Positions 23,286 to 37,822 of a stretch of 64,000 nt of DNA are shown in pieces (within the stretch, counting starts at the first letter, position 1; the number at the start of each line of letters is the position of its first letter). A program made the position numbers and the translations under genes. This DNA comes from Rapana venosa (taxonomy: Eukaryota; Mollusca; Gastropoda; Neogastropoda; Muricidae), in the NCBI GenBank assembly GCA_028751875.1, contig CM054135.1, forward strand, positions 10,626,131 to 10,690,130. The letters run 5' to 3'. Under the pieces are notes generated by a model. The model worked only from the letters and a program-made list of their open reading frames with translations. It had not been told where the DNA came from and ran no database searches.

Positions 23286-23650
23286 TAGATATATATATAC
23301 ACATATACACACACATACACTCTCTCTCTTTCTCTCCCTTCTCTCCCCCCTCCCTCCGACTCTCTCAGTAGACACTCAAACTTACACATGATAATTCATA
23401 CACATTCTTTGCTCCCTCTTTTCTTCCCCATATTCCTTTTCCTATCGTCTAATATCACTTAAAGTGGAAAGACATTAAAGCGAAGATCCAACACACACAC
23501 ACATATGCACGCACCCATGCACGCACGCATGCACAAATCCATGAGCACACACACACACCTCTACAGATCATATATAACCTTGACTGATAGTATACTTTCA
23601 TTTCCACCTCACAACAGACAAAATGTTGGATCTAAACAAGTAAGGCCACA

Positions 23651-23919
23651 AGGTAAAGGTAAAGGTGTCCCATAACCTCTGTGGTCGTAGAGGAGCGAGG
23701 CATCAAAGACCTCAGCTTCTTTAGGGGGCCAGCATATTGAGGGCAGTGCCCATCTCCTCTCCCTCACTGCTTTACCTTCCCTGACCCTAAAGAGGGCAGG
23801 TACCCATTTACAGCTGGGGGAACAAAGGGGTCTGTGCTGAAGCCAAGGGGCGCAAACGTCACCCATCCAATCGGTAACCACACTCGATGCTGCTTAACCT
23901 TAGCTGGGGGAAGGCAACA
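23651..23919 (-). mobile_element. S2 SINE, 5' truncated
   Basis: S2 body in reverse complement; the A-box end is missing. Compared with the full copies it carries GGGGGAACAAAGGGGT in place of the usual GGGTGAACTGGGGGA. Confidence 0.8.
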
Positions 23920-23989
23920 AGGTGCCAACAGATTAACAGCAGATAGCGTATCACCAGACGTAGCTTCAAGCCTGTTCAAGAGCATTTTA

Positions 23990-24190
23990 TTTTCCCCTGA
24001 AGTTAACATCAGTACTGACTCCACTCCACTCCCCCCCAAAAGTCCTCCAGATGAGATTATAAACTGAGGCCCCATGTAAGAATGAATGCAGAACATCTTG
24101 CGCTTGCAGTCAAACCCTACTCCATCTTTCAGAAGAGTAGGCCATTGTATAAGAGTAGGAATGGATGACAATTTTAAAAAACAACAACAA
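23990..24190 (+). mobile_element. S1 SINE, internal fragment
   Basis: GTTAACATCAGTACTGACTC through AAGAGTAGGCCATTGTATAA; the 3' block is missing. Confidence 0.7.
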
Positions 24191-24219
24191 TGTATGCACA
24201 CTGGTGTTGTGTGCAGACA

Positions 24220-24335
24220 TCACCCCCGAAGCCAGAATACAGCTACCTTAATGGTGGGGAAACAGTTGTACACATGCCAAATCTCTCCATGGGTACACCT
24301 CAGCGCTCAAGCACAGGAATGAAAAAAAAAAAAAC
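24220..24335 (+). mobile_element. S3 SINE, 3' fragment
   Basis: CCCGAAGCCAGAATACAGCT through CACCTCAGCGCTCAAG and an A-rich tail. Confidence 0.7.
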
Positions 24336-25079
24336 CCTGTACAAATAATGTCTCACCATTACCGTAAGAAGCAAATAAAAATGTTCATTGAAACGGAAAG
24401 TATGATTGAAAAACAAAAAATATATATATTTATATAAATAATAAGTACATTTTGACTGGTAAAACTGCTTATATCACAAGGCAAAAAACGTGTTTGTGTT
24501 TTTATTAATTAAAATTCTCAAATGAACATGCAAAAAACATGGCTATGACAATGTAACAGAGTGGAGATGTCTGATGTGTACAACTTCTCGGCTACTGCAG
24601 CACAATCAGAACAGGGAAGAGGAGGAGGAGGAGGAGGCCTCTAAAGAGAGGCTGCACAACTCCTACCCCTCACCATGAAGGCGAAGTGTATGCAACAAAG
24701 AGTTTCCAACCACCACCTAACGAAACAGGGTGTCGCACAATTCGCAGGTGTGTCCCGATTTAGAAACACAAGGCTGCAACAGAGGACTCTGTTGTTCGCA
24801 TGGGAGGTAATCTAATCACCGCCCCGTCATGACGACACAAATAAACAAAGAATGTACATATTTTCAACAGTGGCAGACAAGACAAATCTGTACATACATG
24901 TTGTCAACATGAAAGAAATAATAAAACAAGAGTATTGTGATCCAAACAAGAACAAGCACAGGCAAATCTAAGTGGCATAATGAATCAACATCACTTAAAA
25001 ATAAAAATAAAATAAAAAACATCACTTCTAAAAAAATGTATAACAGGAGAGAGCACTGTAATGTCAATAAAAATGAGTA

Positions 25080-25335
25080 AAAGGTAAAGGTATCCCAGAA
25101 CCTATGTGGTCGAAGGGGAGTGAGGCGTCAGAGACCTCACTTCTCTAGAGGCCAGCATATAGAGGGCCCATCTCCTCTCTCTCGCTGCTTTATCTTCCAT
25201 GACCCTACAGAGGCAGGTACCCATTTACAGCTGGGTGAACTGGGGGACTGTACTGAAGCCAAGGTGCGCAAATGGTCACCCATCCAATTGGTGACCCTGC
25301 TTAACATTAGCTGGGGGAAAGTGAGTGCTCTGAGA
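25080..25335 (-). mobile_element. S2 SINE, 5' truncated
   Basis: S2 body with small internal deletions; ends at GTGAGTGCTCTGAGA, within the A-box region. Confidence 0.8.
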
Positions 25336-25869
25336 AAACCTAAAAAATAAATAAATTTTAAAAATCGAGCAGAAAATGAGAGAAACAAAAGTAATATCTC
25401 GTCAGATAGTGCCATAAATATAAAAAAGCAGCACTGTCAAGTTATACACCATTAAAAAGCTTTTTTTTTAAAAAGATTAACACGGGGGGGAGGGGGGGGG
25501 GGGGGGAAAGAATTCCCATCAGACAATTAACAAAAAAAAAAGCACTTATCCAATATACAGAGCAACAACACAAAAAATGTCACTAAAAAAAAAATTAAGG
25601 CAGAAAAAGAGAGAGAGAGAAACAGAGACAAAAAAACAGACAGACACAGACACAAACAGAAACAAAACACAAACAAAACAAAACAAAACACAAAAACCAA
25701 AAAAAACCCACCAAAACATTCACAGACGAAACATCCCATTACCAAAGAAACAACAGCAACACAGCAAAATGTCACAGAAAACAAAAAAACGATTTTTTCA
25801 ACAACATTTAAAAAAAAAAACTTGAACAGATGAGACAGAGAGGAGGAGGGGTCAGGGAGGACAAGAAGA

Positions 25870-25940
25870 CTCCCCCCCAGCCCCCCGCCCCGCCACCCCA
25901 GCCCCCCCCCCCCCCCCCCCCCCACCCCCCCCAAAAAAAA
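25870..25940. repeat. C-rich homopolymer block
   Basis: C runs of up to about 19 broken by single A or G. Open frames across it are artefacts. Confidence 0.9.
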
Positions 25941-25994
25941 ACCCCACAAAACCCAACACCCTTATCGATTTTTTCCTCTCTTTTTTTACTGGTT

Positions 25995-26155
25995 TAATTT
26001 AATGGTAAATGATGCAATAATGTAGTGTCTTAGTATAATCATTACGAAATTTGTTCTTAGATAGATGGCTTGATGAAAAAAAGCAAATGCATTGCTTATT
26101 CAATGTACCATCTGGAAATAAAATTTTGACTTGACTGGACTTGACTTGACACCCC
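25995..26155 (+). mobile_element. Repeat with TTGAC-type tail, copy 1
   Basis: About 150 bp with GATGGCTTGATGAAAAAAAG, GCATTGCTTATTCAATGTAC and CATCTGGAAATAAAA, ending in repeats of TTGACTTGAC. The same element recurs at 27715-27870. Short tandem-repeat tails of this sort are typical of non-LTR elements and of the SINEs they move. Confidence 0.75.
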
Positions 26156-26181
26156 GGCAGCCAGCCAGTGGTGGTGTGTGA

Positions 26182-26357
26182 TCAGACGGTGATGAAGATG
26201 CCCTTGCAGAAGAGGTAGAAGGCGACGAGCATCCAGAAGCAGGTCCCCCACAGGTTCATGGCCAGCTGGGCAGGGTGGGTGAGGACCACGTCGAAGGCCA
26301 CGGGAAAACGGCCCGCCAACAACTCATGCCCCACATACAGCACGATAGGATTCATGC
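26182..26357 (-). CDS. HGSNAT: HGSNAT exon 16 (last), C terminus
   Basis: Acceptor GTGTGGCCCAG|GC completes the Gly of PFYYPG, then [13 protein letters not shown], as in the mammalian MNSILVYVGHEVF. The last membrane span is followed by KGIFITV and the stop TGA at 26182-26184. The 3' splice site sits behind a GU-rich tract rather than pyrimidines. Confidence 0.97.
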
Positions 26358-26646
26358 CTGGGCCACACACACACACACACACACACCGTCACCACACACA
26401 CACACACGGTCACACACACACACACACGGTCACATGCATGCATGAGAATGTGTGCAAGCGTGTACATATAAATACACACACATATACATACATGGATCGG
26501 TGGTCTAGGTGGATCGGTGGTCTAGAGGTAACACGCCTGTCTAGAAAGCGAAAAGTCCGGGTCGGAAGTGTGCGGCGGTTCGTATCCCGTCTGGGCCCGA
26601 AACTTTCCTCCCATCCATTAGACCATGAGTGGTGGTCTGGGCGCTA

Positions 26647-26677
<31 letters not shown>

Positions 26678-27602
26678 CATGTGTTACAGAAAATTATGAG
26701 CGCACGTAAAAGAACCCACGGCAACAAGAGAGTTGTCCCTGGCAAAATTCTTAGAAAAAAGCCACTCTGATAGGGAAAGAAATACAGTTGCAGACAAAAC
26801 AAAACAAAACAAAAAACAAAAAAAAGAAGGGTGGCGCTGCTCTTGTGGCGACGTGCTCTCCCCAGGGAGAGCAGCCCGAATTTCACGCAGAGAAATCTCG
26901 TGACTTAAAGTGGTATAAATGAAATAAATGAAATGAAATGAAAATACACAGAACATCTTGCGCACATGTTAAATCCTGTTCCGCTTTTTGGAAGAGTAGG
27001 CCATTGTGTGCCGGTGGGAAAAGATGACGGTAGTCACAAATCTGCATACACACAAACGGGGACTGGATGTAAAAAAAGCACATAAATGCTTATTCCATTA
27101 TCCTCAATATAAAAGAATAAAATAAAATAAAATAAAATACACACACGTCCATACGCACGCGCGCGCACACACACGCATGCACCCACATGCACACGTATCA
27201 CATGCACAAACACACACATACACATGCATGCACGCAAACACGCACACATGTATGTATGAGAATGTGTGCAAGTATATATATACAAATATACACACACATA
27301 CACAATAATATTTATTCATATAATGTAGGTGTGCATGTACACACACAAGCATGCATGAACACATGTGCATGTGCAGAAATGCACGGAAACACACCCACAC
27401 ATTCACAGTAACATGTGTGCACACACATATACACATAAGCATGATTATGCGCATCACACACATACACACACATACACACAACCCCCCCCTCATCCCCCCC
27501 CCACACACACACAATACCCACACACGAAGACACACACATACACAAACAAAAGTGCTTATTCCATTATCCTCGATATAAAAGAATAAAATAACAAAATAAA
27601 AT

Positions 27603-27636
<34 letters not shown>

Positions 27637-29128
27637 ACAACACACGTGCATGTGTATGTATGTGAGCGTAATTTGTATTTTGTAGTGTATTATTTTTGGT
27701 TTCCTCTTTTTTTATTGGTACACTTTATTTGTAAAAGTTGCAATAATGTAGTACTTCAGTATTATCATTAAGAAATTTGTTCTTAGAAAGATGGCTTGAT
27801 GAAAAAAAGCAAATGCATTGCTTATTCAATGTACCATCTGGAAATAAAAATTTGGCTTGACTTGACTTGTGACACCCCAACACACACACACAATAATAAT
27901 AATAATAATAATGTATTGAATTTATATAGCGCTGAATCTTGTAAAGCAACAAATACAAACACAACACTACATACACAGCCAGCCTACCTGGATAGTAGAA
28001 AGGAGCGCCGTTCCAGACCTTGTAGACATCAATCAGGATGTAGAAGACTGCCAGCAGAAAGAAAGCCATTGCTGCCAACGCCAGAACGAACGACAGAGAC
28101 CTGCAACACACGCACGTCACACAGTTCCCAGTCCACACATGCATGAAAACACACACAGTGTGTCATCAATGGCGAATACTTTTTATGTGAAAGTGAGGAA
28201 CAAACGAACAGGTGCGATAAACACAAAGTAAAAGCAAACAACACTGCTTAGCCTACGGATGTAATTGTATCACTTCGTAGTTGCACAATGGCAAACTGAA
28301 AATCTGATCTCTAAAAATAAAAAAAGAGAAAAAATTAGAGGCAAACAACAACAAACCCCCCCCCAAGGACTTTGCTCTCTTAACCCATGCACGCATGCAC
28401 CCACAGACACACACATGCACGCACACACACGCATGCACGCGCACGCACGCACACATATGCGCACACGCACACATATGCGCGCATGCACACATACGCGCGC
28501 ACGCACACATACACGTGCATGCATGCATGCACGCACACACACACATACATGCACACACACAAATGCACCCGTACGCTCACACACACATACACACACATGC
28601 ACGCGTGCCCCCACACACACACACACACGCACATGCACACACACGCACAGATACATACACATACATGCACACGCATGTGCACACACACACACGCACACCA
28701 CACACACACAAATACACACACCCGCCCCCCATCACCCCCACCCCACCCCACAATTCAACAATTCACACCAACAACAACGAGAAAGAGTCAAATCTACACA
28801 ATTATACACAACACCATTTACTAAGCCACTAATGACTTAACACCAGCTCAGCTGGACTCCTTCGTCCTCACCACAGATTTTTATTGACAGGGATCCAGCC
28901 GTCCTCTTTGGAAAACTTGCACAGAACTCCAGCTATCAGACCCTGAAAAAGTGAAATGGTACACAAAGCATGGAACACTGGGCAGCAGTGAAGACAATGA
29001 CAATGACAATGACAAATTCTTTTATTTTGAGGATAATGAATAAGCACCCATGTGCTTTTTTACATCCAGTCCCCGCCCTTAGGGATATATATAAGAGGGA
29101 GAGACAGACAGACAGAGACAGAGAGAGC

Positions 29129-29196
<68 letters not shown>

Positions 29197-32100
29197 TGTG
29201 TGTGTGTGTGCGTGTGCGTGTGTGTGTGTGTGTGTGTTGGGGTGGAATTGAACCTAAGCCTGTTCGAGATTTTTGTCCACCTGCTGGAAATGAAGGGTCG
29301 TCTGACTTTGCTAATAGCACCACAGAGCAAGGTTGTCTCACACATCTGTTACTGAAATCAAGGCACAGTACACAGAAAAACTGTGTCAGTTTTGTGTTTA
29401 CAGGCAAATGACTACACTTCTTGATGAAATAATTCTGACAGGTACTAAGCTTGATCAATTTTCTATCAGACACTGGACACTTCTTCTTCATTGAATGCTC
29501 AGTCAGCAACGATTTTTATCTGTCCTATGAACGTAAACTGCATTGCACTGCCGTTTAGCACCTGATAAGTCAAGCCTAGCGCATCTGACTTCAGTGTGGG
29601 AAAGAATTGTTGGTTTCTTAAGTCAGTCTGGAAAAGAGGCGGGAGAATTAATGGACCAAAAAGGTAGAAAATAGACAAGAAGGAGGTGATAGAAAGAAAA
29701 GGAACAAGGCAGAAACAGAGAGAGGGATAGAATAGAAGGGATTCCTAGCACAGAATTGCCAGAAGGTGAGGATGCTATTTATACTAACAGACTCCCAGCA
29801 TCCCCACTGGGGAGACTGGGTACTAAAATTTCATCCTTAAAGACTCATTAGACATGCAGCATCTGGTTGTGTCACTTCACAGAATGCTGTCAACACATGT
29901 ATATATCATCATCATCAGACCCGTGACCTTGGCGGTCGTGGGGGAGACATGAAAGACGATGCCGTGGTAAGCCTCCTCCATCCATCTCGGTCCTCGGCTC
30001 TGCGCAGTAGTGCCGAGTCATTCATCCTGGTCCATTCTCTGATGTTGTCCATCCATGACTTGTTCTGTCTTCCCCTCCTTCTGCCACCTTCGAGTGTTCC
30101 CTGCAGTACTGTTTTGGGCAGAGTGTTGTGGCGGGTGACGTGGCCGAACCATGTCAGCTTTTTCTTCTTGACGATGGTGAGAAGGGGTTCCTGTGGACCT
30201 GCCAGCCGTGTTATTTGACTCTTGACAAATTCGTTGGTCTTTCGTTCTCTCCAGGATATGCCCAGTAGTTTTCTATGGCATTTTTGTTTCGAATGACTGG
30301 ATTCGCTTTGCTGTTTCAGCAGTCAATGTCCAGGTTTCACTTCCGTACAGCAGGATCGACTGAATTAGGGCTTTGTAGAGCTTTAGTTTGATTGGGAAAC
30401 TGATCTCTTTACTTTTCCATATGGTGGTGAGTTTTGTCATGGAAGATGTTGCCATGGCTATTCTGACTTTGATTTCTGTCGTCGATCGCCCGTCCTTTGT
30501 GAGTGTAGCGCCGAGGTATTTAAAAGCGTCTACCTCCTCCAGTTGTTGGCCGTTCATGTAAATTTTAGCGGTGGCATTGCTCGTGCTGTTCACAAGTACT
30601 TTACTTTTCTCCGAGCTCACCTCCATCCCATATGCTCCAGCTCTGTTCTCAAGTCTGGTCGTAAGATCTTGCAGCTCTGTGTTACTTCCGCCCATGAGGT
30701 CAATGTCATCGGCAAACCGTAAGTTGTTGAGGGTCTGCCGCCAATGGAGATGGTAGGGTGGAAGTCATGGAGGGTCTCTCTCATGATGTTTTCCAAGAAC
30801 AGATTGAACAGGACTGGAGATAACAGGCATCCTTGTCGGACCCCAACTGTGGTTTTGAAGTAGTCTCCGACCTGATTGTTCAGAAGGACTGCACTGCTTT
30901 GCGGTGTTGTATAGTGCTTGAATGGTTTGCACTAGTCCTTCTTCAATGCCAAACATTCTGAGGACCTGCCACAGGCCTTCGTGCCATACTCTGTCAAAAG
31001 CCTTCTTGAAGTCGATGAAGTTGTGGAACAGGTCTCTCTGATGTTGAAGATGTTTTTCCATCATGATGTGGCAGTTAAAAATCTGTTCGATTGTGCTCCT
31101 GCCTGCCCTGAACCCAGCTTGTTCCTCTGCAAGGTGTTCTTCTGCCTCCTTCTTGAGTCGATTCAAAATAACTTTGAGCATGATCTTGCTGGCGTGGCTG
31201 ATGAGGCTGATTGTTCTATAGTTTTGGCATTGGCGTAAATTCCCCTTCTTGGGCAGGGGTATGATGAGTGATTGTGTCCAGTCTGTTGGCCACTGTTTTG
31301 TCTCCCAAATCTTCTGACAGATAGCTGTAACATATGTGATGACTGTTTCGCCACCATGCTTGAGCAGCTCTGCTGGTATATTGTCTGCTCCTGGGGACTT
31401 TCCTACTGGTAAGCTGAGATGGACAGGATTTGGTGAGACATTGACTGAAGAAGGCAACAAGATCTGGTACAGTGGCCAAGAGAAACATCACCAACATGGA
31501 GTGGCATTTATTGTCAGAAAGGAAGTAGTGGGGTGCATCATCAGCTGTACACCGGCTTCCAGCAGGATTATCAGCATCCGGGTGTCGGCCAAGCCCAAGA
31601 ACATCACCATCATACAAATCTATGCACCATCATCTGACCATACAGATGAAGAAGTAGATGAATTTTATGAAGATCTTGAAGTGACCATTAAGAAAATACC
31701 CAAGAAGGACATCATCATCATCCAAGGGGATTTTAACGCCAAAGTAGGTCCTGACTCTTACAACCAATGGGCCGGAACAGTTGGTCAGTTTGGAACTGGG
31801 GAGACCAACGACAGGGGACTACGTCTGCTGGAGTTTGCCTGCACCCACAGACTTACCATTGCCAATACCCTCTATCCCCACAAGCAGTCAAGGAGGACAA
31901 CCTGGCATGCGCCAAACGGCAAGATCCATAACCAAATAGATTTTATCTTAACACCACGGCGCTTCAAATCCAGCATCAACAGAGCCAGAACAAGAACCTA
32001 CCCTGGAGCTGACATAGGCAGTGACCACGACCTTGTGCTGCTGGTATTCAAAATGAAGCTGAAGAAAAACAAACAGCCTGCAAACCCACGTATCAAATTT

Positions 32101-35100
32101 GACGTGGACAAACTAAAAGATCCAGATGTCGAGGAGATCTTCCAAGCTAAGCTTGGCGGACGTTTTGCGGCATTAACCCTCCTGGACAATGACATCAATG
32201 ACCTCACCAACAACTTCAATGAGGCAGTCCGAGAAACAGCAGAGGAGGTACTCGGTCGTCAGAGGAATAAACACCAGCCATGGACTACCAATGACATCTT
32301 GGACCTCTGCGATACAAGAAGAGCACTGAAACCAACCAGGTCTTCCAACCCTAAAGAATACCGGGAGGCCAACAATCTCGTGAAGAAGTCAATGTTAAAG
32401 GCCAGAGAGAAGTGGATCAGTGATCAATGTGATGAGATCGAAAAAAACATGAAAGTGGGCAACAGTAAAAAGGCATACGACACCCCTGAAGAAACTCACA
32501 AAACCACTTCAAACCAAATCATCAGTCATTGAAGACAGCTCCGGAAACCTCCTCACAGAAAGCTCAGCTGCATTGAACAGGTGGTCTGAATATTGTCAAG
32601 AACTGTACAACTACCCAATACAACCTGACAAGAGCATAATAGAAGAGAAAGCAGCAACATCAAGAGCACCCTCGCCATTACCTATACTGAGGGAAGAAGT
32701 GGAAGAAGCCATCCGCAGCTTACCAGTAGGAAAGTCCCCAGGAGCAGACAATATACCAGCGGAGCAGACAATATACCAGCAGAGCATGTATATATACATT
32801 TCCCTAAAAAAAACACACCAAAAAAAGCGGGGCCTCCTATAGAGTTATAAACTTTCTTCCATAAATGTTGGTAAAAATCTTTCATACATGTTGATATTTC
32901 TACATAACTATTCTCTCTACAAGAATAATCCTCTCTACAAGAATAATCAACACTCCCAAAAAGTCACATTTCTAGTAAGATATGTGACTGCCTAATCCTT
33001 GGATTTGCTTTGAAGACTGAATAAACTTTCGCAGTCAGTAGCAGCTGCATATTTACATAAAAGTTGTACCATTACAATCACTGAAACACAAGATGAAAAG
33101 CTGTTCTTGTAGCAGTTTAAAGGAAATCTAATTGTCAAATAAAAATTTAAAAATTGTAGCATTGTGTTTTTAGTCTATAACTTTTTAGAACACACTTGTT
33201 TGTCTGCTGAAAACTGGAGCTTTGGACTTTACATTTGGAGGATGCCTTTTTTGTTTGTTTTTGTTCCTCAACTAGAGCTTCAAGGTTCACCAACGGTGAG
33301 ATTTTGCGTATGTGACCATATTTTCGACTTCAGGGATGTATGCTGGGTATGTTAGTGTTTCCGTAACTCACCAGACTCTGACATGAATTACGTAATTTTT
33401 AATGTGCACATTTGATCTCCTGCATGTGTGTATACAAACAGGGAATTAAGGCACAGGCAAGTCAGCACTTGAAATTGACCTGGGAAGAGATTGTAAAACT
33501 CCCCACACTAAACTCACCAGACGCCACCGAGATTCAAACCCACGACCTCATGGACCCATAGGACTGAAGTTGAATGGCCTTAACCACTCAGCTATACAGC
33601 ATAGGTCAGACATGATTACAACCAGCACATGCAACCAGCACACACAACAGCACACACACACACAACACACACACACAGCACACACAACAGCACACACACA
33701 ACAGCACACACACAACAGCACACACACAACAGCACACACAACACACACACACAAACACACACATACAACAGCACACACACAACCAGCACACACAACCAGC
33801 ACACACACAACAGCACACACACAACAACAGCACACACAACCAGCACACACAACACAGCACACACACAACAGCACACACAACACACACAGCAACACACAAC
33901 AGCACACACACAACAGCACACACAAAACCCAGCACACACACAACAGCACACACACAACAGCACAACACAAAGCACACACAACAGCACACAAAACACACAC
34001 ACACACCACACACCAACAGCACACACAACAGCACACACACACAGCAACACACAACACACACACAACAGCACACACAACAGCACACAAGAACAACAACAGC
34101 ACACACACAACAGCACACACACAACAGCACACCACCACACACACACAGCACACACACACAACACACACACAACAGCACACACACAACAGCACACACACAA
34201 CCAAGCACACACACAACAGCACACACACACAACCAGCACACACACACACACAACAGCACACACACAACAGCACACACACACAACAGCACACACACAACAA
34301 CAGCACACACACAACAGCACACAACACAACAGCACACACCACACACAGCACACACAACCACAAACACACACACACACACAACAGCACACACACACACAGC
34401 ACACCACAACAACACAGCACACACACAAAGCACACGCACAACACACCACACAACAGCACACACACAACCACACACACAAACACACCACGCACACACACAA
34501 CCCACACACACACACACACACACCACACACAGCACACACAACAGCACACACACAACAGCACACACACAACAGCACACACACAACAGCACACACACACAAC
34601 AGCACACACACAACAGCACAACACACACCAGCCACAACAACAGCACACAACAACACAACACAACACACACACACAACCAACACCAACACAACACACAAAC
34701 ACACACACCACACAAACAAACACCACACACACAACAACACACACAACACAAAACACACACACAAACAAACAACACACAAACAACACACACCACAAACAAA
34801 CAACACACACAACACACACACACAAACAACACACACACACAAACAACACACAAACAAAAACAACACACACACAAACAACACACACACACAAACAACACAC
34901 ACAAAAACAACACGCACACAAACAACACACACACAACCAGCACTCACAGTCAGCACACACAACCAGCACTCACAGTCAGCACACACAACCAGCACTCACA
35001 GTCAGCATTCAGCAGACACACATGATCCATCTGCCAACTCACCAGAGCCAGCGCCCATATCAGGAAGCGGCCACACCTCTGAACCCAGTCTTTGTGCACA

Positions 35101-37769
35101 AACAAGATTTTCCCTGCCTGCAACAACACAACACAACACAATACACAACACATATACACATCACAGCTGACGGGGAACTGACTTGACTTGACTTGACTTC
35201 TCCCTTAACTCCTTGAGGAGTCACCAGAGCCGCCATGGCGCGGTGGTCAGCGCCTTGGGTTAGGGACTGCAAGGTTGCAGGTTCAAGTCCCCATAAGAGT
35301 CATAGGGATTTTTTTCAGACTCTGGCTGGCTCCTACCCAGAGTGAAATTGCTACTGGGAAGACTGGGACCACACAGTCGAGCTTCATCCACTTTACGGAT
35401 GCGATTTTCAGAGTGTTGCTCAAACTACCTGACCAACACAGCAGGAGTCTGTATCTCTCGGGCCTGGTTGAAAAACCATCAAGCACCCATTCATTTGTGC
35501 AATTAATATGCATGAATGTATATTTCTTTATTTTCCTACATGATTTTTTATGACTTAGCAGCCCGCTGTCACCCTAAGGTCAAACAAAAAAACACCTTAA
35601 AGTCTGTTACTGTCAACCAGACTAAATGCATATTACAAAACAACCAGACTTTATTTTATTTTTATTTATTTATTTAATTCTTTTACATCAAGGATAATGG
35701 AATAAGCACTTATGTGCTTTTTTGCATCCAGTCCCTGTGTGTATGCGGTTTTGTAAATTTGTCATCTGTTTCCACCAGCACACAATGGCCTACTCTTACA
35801 AAAAGTGGAACAGGATTTAATGTGTGCCCAAGATGTTCTGTGTGCATTCGCACACAGGGCCTTGATTTAAAGTCTCATCTGAAGGACTTTTGGGGAGAGT
35901 GGAGTCTGCACTGATGTGAACTCCAGGGTAAAATATCCCCTTGAACAGGAATCGAACCTGGGTCGTTAGATTGCAAGCGCAATGTTCTGACCATTAGGCT
36001 ATCCCGTCCCCCAAATGCACATTACAAAACAACCAGGCTAAATGCACATTACAAAACAACCAGGCTAAATGCACATTAAAAAACAACCAGGCTAAATGCA
36101 CATTACAAAACAACCAGGCTAAATGCACATTACAAAACAACCAGGCTAAATGCACATTACAAAACAACCAGGCTAAATGCACATTACAAAACAACCAGGC
36201 TAAAACCATATAAAGTAACAAAGCTAAAGACAACACAATCATCAAAGTAAACCATACTAAAAAGTCATTTTAAAAAAACCACCCAACAATTAACCTAACT
36301 GCTCCTGAGGGGGACGGGATAGCCTGGTGGTTAGAGTAATGCACACTGTGCTCATGATCCTGATCTGCTGACCTGGGTTCGAATCTTGTTTAAGACGATT
36401 TTTCCTCTGGCGTTAACATCAGTGCAGACTCCACTTCCCCAAAAGACCTTCCAGTGAGACTATGAACCGAGGTCCCGTGTGCGAACGCTCGCAGAACATC
36501 TTAAGCACATGTTAAAACCCATTCCACTTTTCAGAAGATTAGACCATTGTGTGCCGTGGGAATGGACAACAAAATTGACAAAACTGCATACACATGGGAA
36601 CTGGATGTAAAAAAAAAAGCACATGAATGCTTTTTCCATTATCCTCGAAATAAAAGAATAAATAAATAAATAAAACAATCAACCTAACTGCCCCCAAATG
36701 CCTGAAAATCAACCTTTCTTCACCAAACATCTGAAAGTCAATCTAACTATTAAAAACATTTTATTTTATTTTTTTAAAGTCTACCTAACTACTCCTAAAT
36801 ACCTGAAAAACAATCAAACTGCCTGCTAAAAAATCATCCCAACTACACCCAAATACTTCAATTTCAAACTAACTGCCCCAATCTACCTGACAATCAACCC
36901 CACTGCCCCAAACTACCTGACAATCAACCCAACTGCCCCAAACTACCTGACAATCAACCTAACTGCCCCAAACTACCTGACAATCAACCCCACTGCCCCC
37001 CCCAAACTACCTAACAATCAACCCAACTGCCCAAAACTACCTGACAATCAACCCAACTGCCCAAAACTACCTGACAATCAACCCAACTGCCCAAAACTAC
37101 CTGACAATCAACCCAACTGCCCCAAACTACCTGACAATCAACCCAACTGCCCCAAACTACCTGACAATCAACCCAACTGCCCAAAACTACCTGACAATCA
37201 ACCCAACTGCCCAAAACTACCTGACAATCAACCCAACTGCCCAAAACTACCTGACAATCAACCCAACTGCCCCAAACTACCTGACAATCAACCCCACTGC
37301 CCCAAACTACCTGACAATCAACCCAACTGCCCAAAACTACCAGGTCACCTCACCTGTAATCCCAGGAAGCACATGAAGACAGAGGTCAGGGTTCCCAGCA
37401 GCCCCTCAGGGTCATAGGGCACTGTGGTGTGATAGATCTCCTGCACAGTCCACAGCGTCCAATCATATTACGCTGTCAGATATCTATCTTTGTGAGTGTG
37501 TGTGTATTGTGTGTGAGTGTGCGAGTGCGCGAGTGTGTGTGTGTGTGTGTGTGTGTGTGCAAGTGTGCGAGTGTGAGTGTGTTTATTCATTTATTTTTTT
37601 TATTCTTTTATATCAAGGATAATGGAATAAGCACTTATGTGCTTTTTTTACATCCAGTCCCTGTGTGTATGCGGTTTTGTAAATTTTGTCATCTGTTCCC
37701 ACCGGCACACAATGGCCTACTCTTACGAAAAACGGAACAGGATTTAACGTGTGCGCAAGATGCTTTGCC

Positions 37770-37822
<53 letters not shown>

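Larger units (their letters stand above)
24336..26181 (-). other. 3' flank and presumed 3' UTR of HGSNAT
   Basis: No coding exon. On the minus strand an AATAAA lies at 24501-24506 and could end the HGSNAT transcript, but closer non-canonical signals (AATAAG near 26100) are possible. The stretch includes an S2 copy, a G run (25484-25506), a C-rich block (25870-25940) and a TTGAC-tailed repeat just after the stop codon. Confidence 0.4.
29907..32784 (-). mobile_element. RTE-type LINE inserted by twin priming (5' inverted)
   Basis: The element is flanked by an exact 11-bp target-site duplication CATGTATATAT at 29896-29906 and 32785-32795. The 3' part, reverse transcriptase to the ATCATC-type tail, reads on the minus strand (29907 to about 31413). 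The 5' part, endonuclease to the start of the RT region, is inverted (about 31413-32784). Both parts share about 55 bp coding [15 protein letters not shown], at 31413 downwards and at 32716 upwards. This is the topology expected of LINE twin priming. Frameshifts show the copy is dead. Confidence 0.9.

Noticed and set aside
25527..25949. Minus-strand Phe/Cys/Leu-rich open frame
   Set aside because: Antisense of AAAC/GACA-rich low-complexity DNA and a C run.
30273..32532. Treating the reverse transcriptase and endonuclease frames as host genes
   Set aside because: They are two inverted halves of one dead LINE with a target-site duplication.
33548..35186. Open frames of over 400-500 codons on both strands, His/Thr-rich on plus and Cys/Val-rich on minus
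   Set aside because: They are produced by the CACACAACAG array, which lacks stops in several frames; the real coding sequence here is only HGSNAT exon 13.
36012..37340. CRISPR-like look of the 27-bp and 30-bp arrays
   Set aside because: Units are contiguous with no unique spacers, and the genome is animal.
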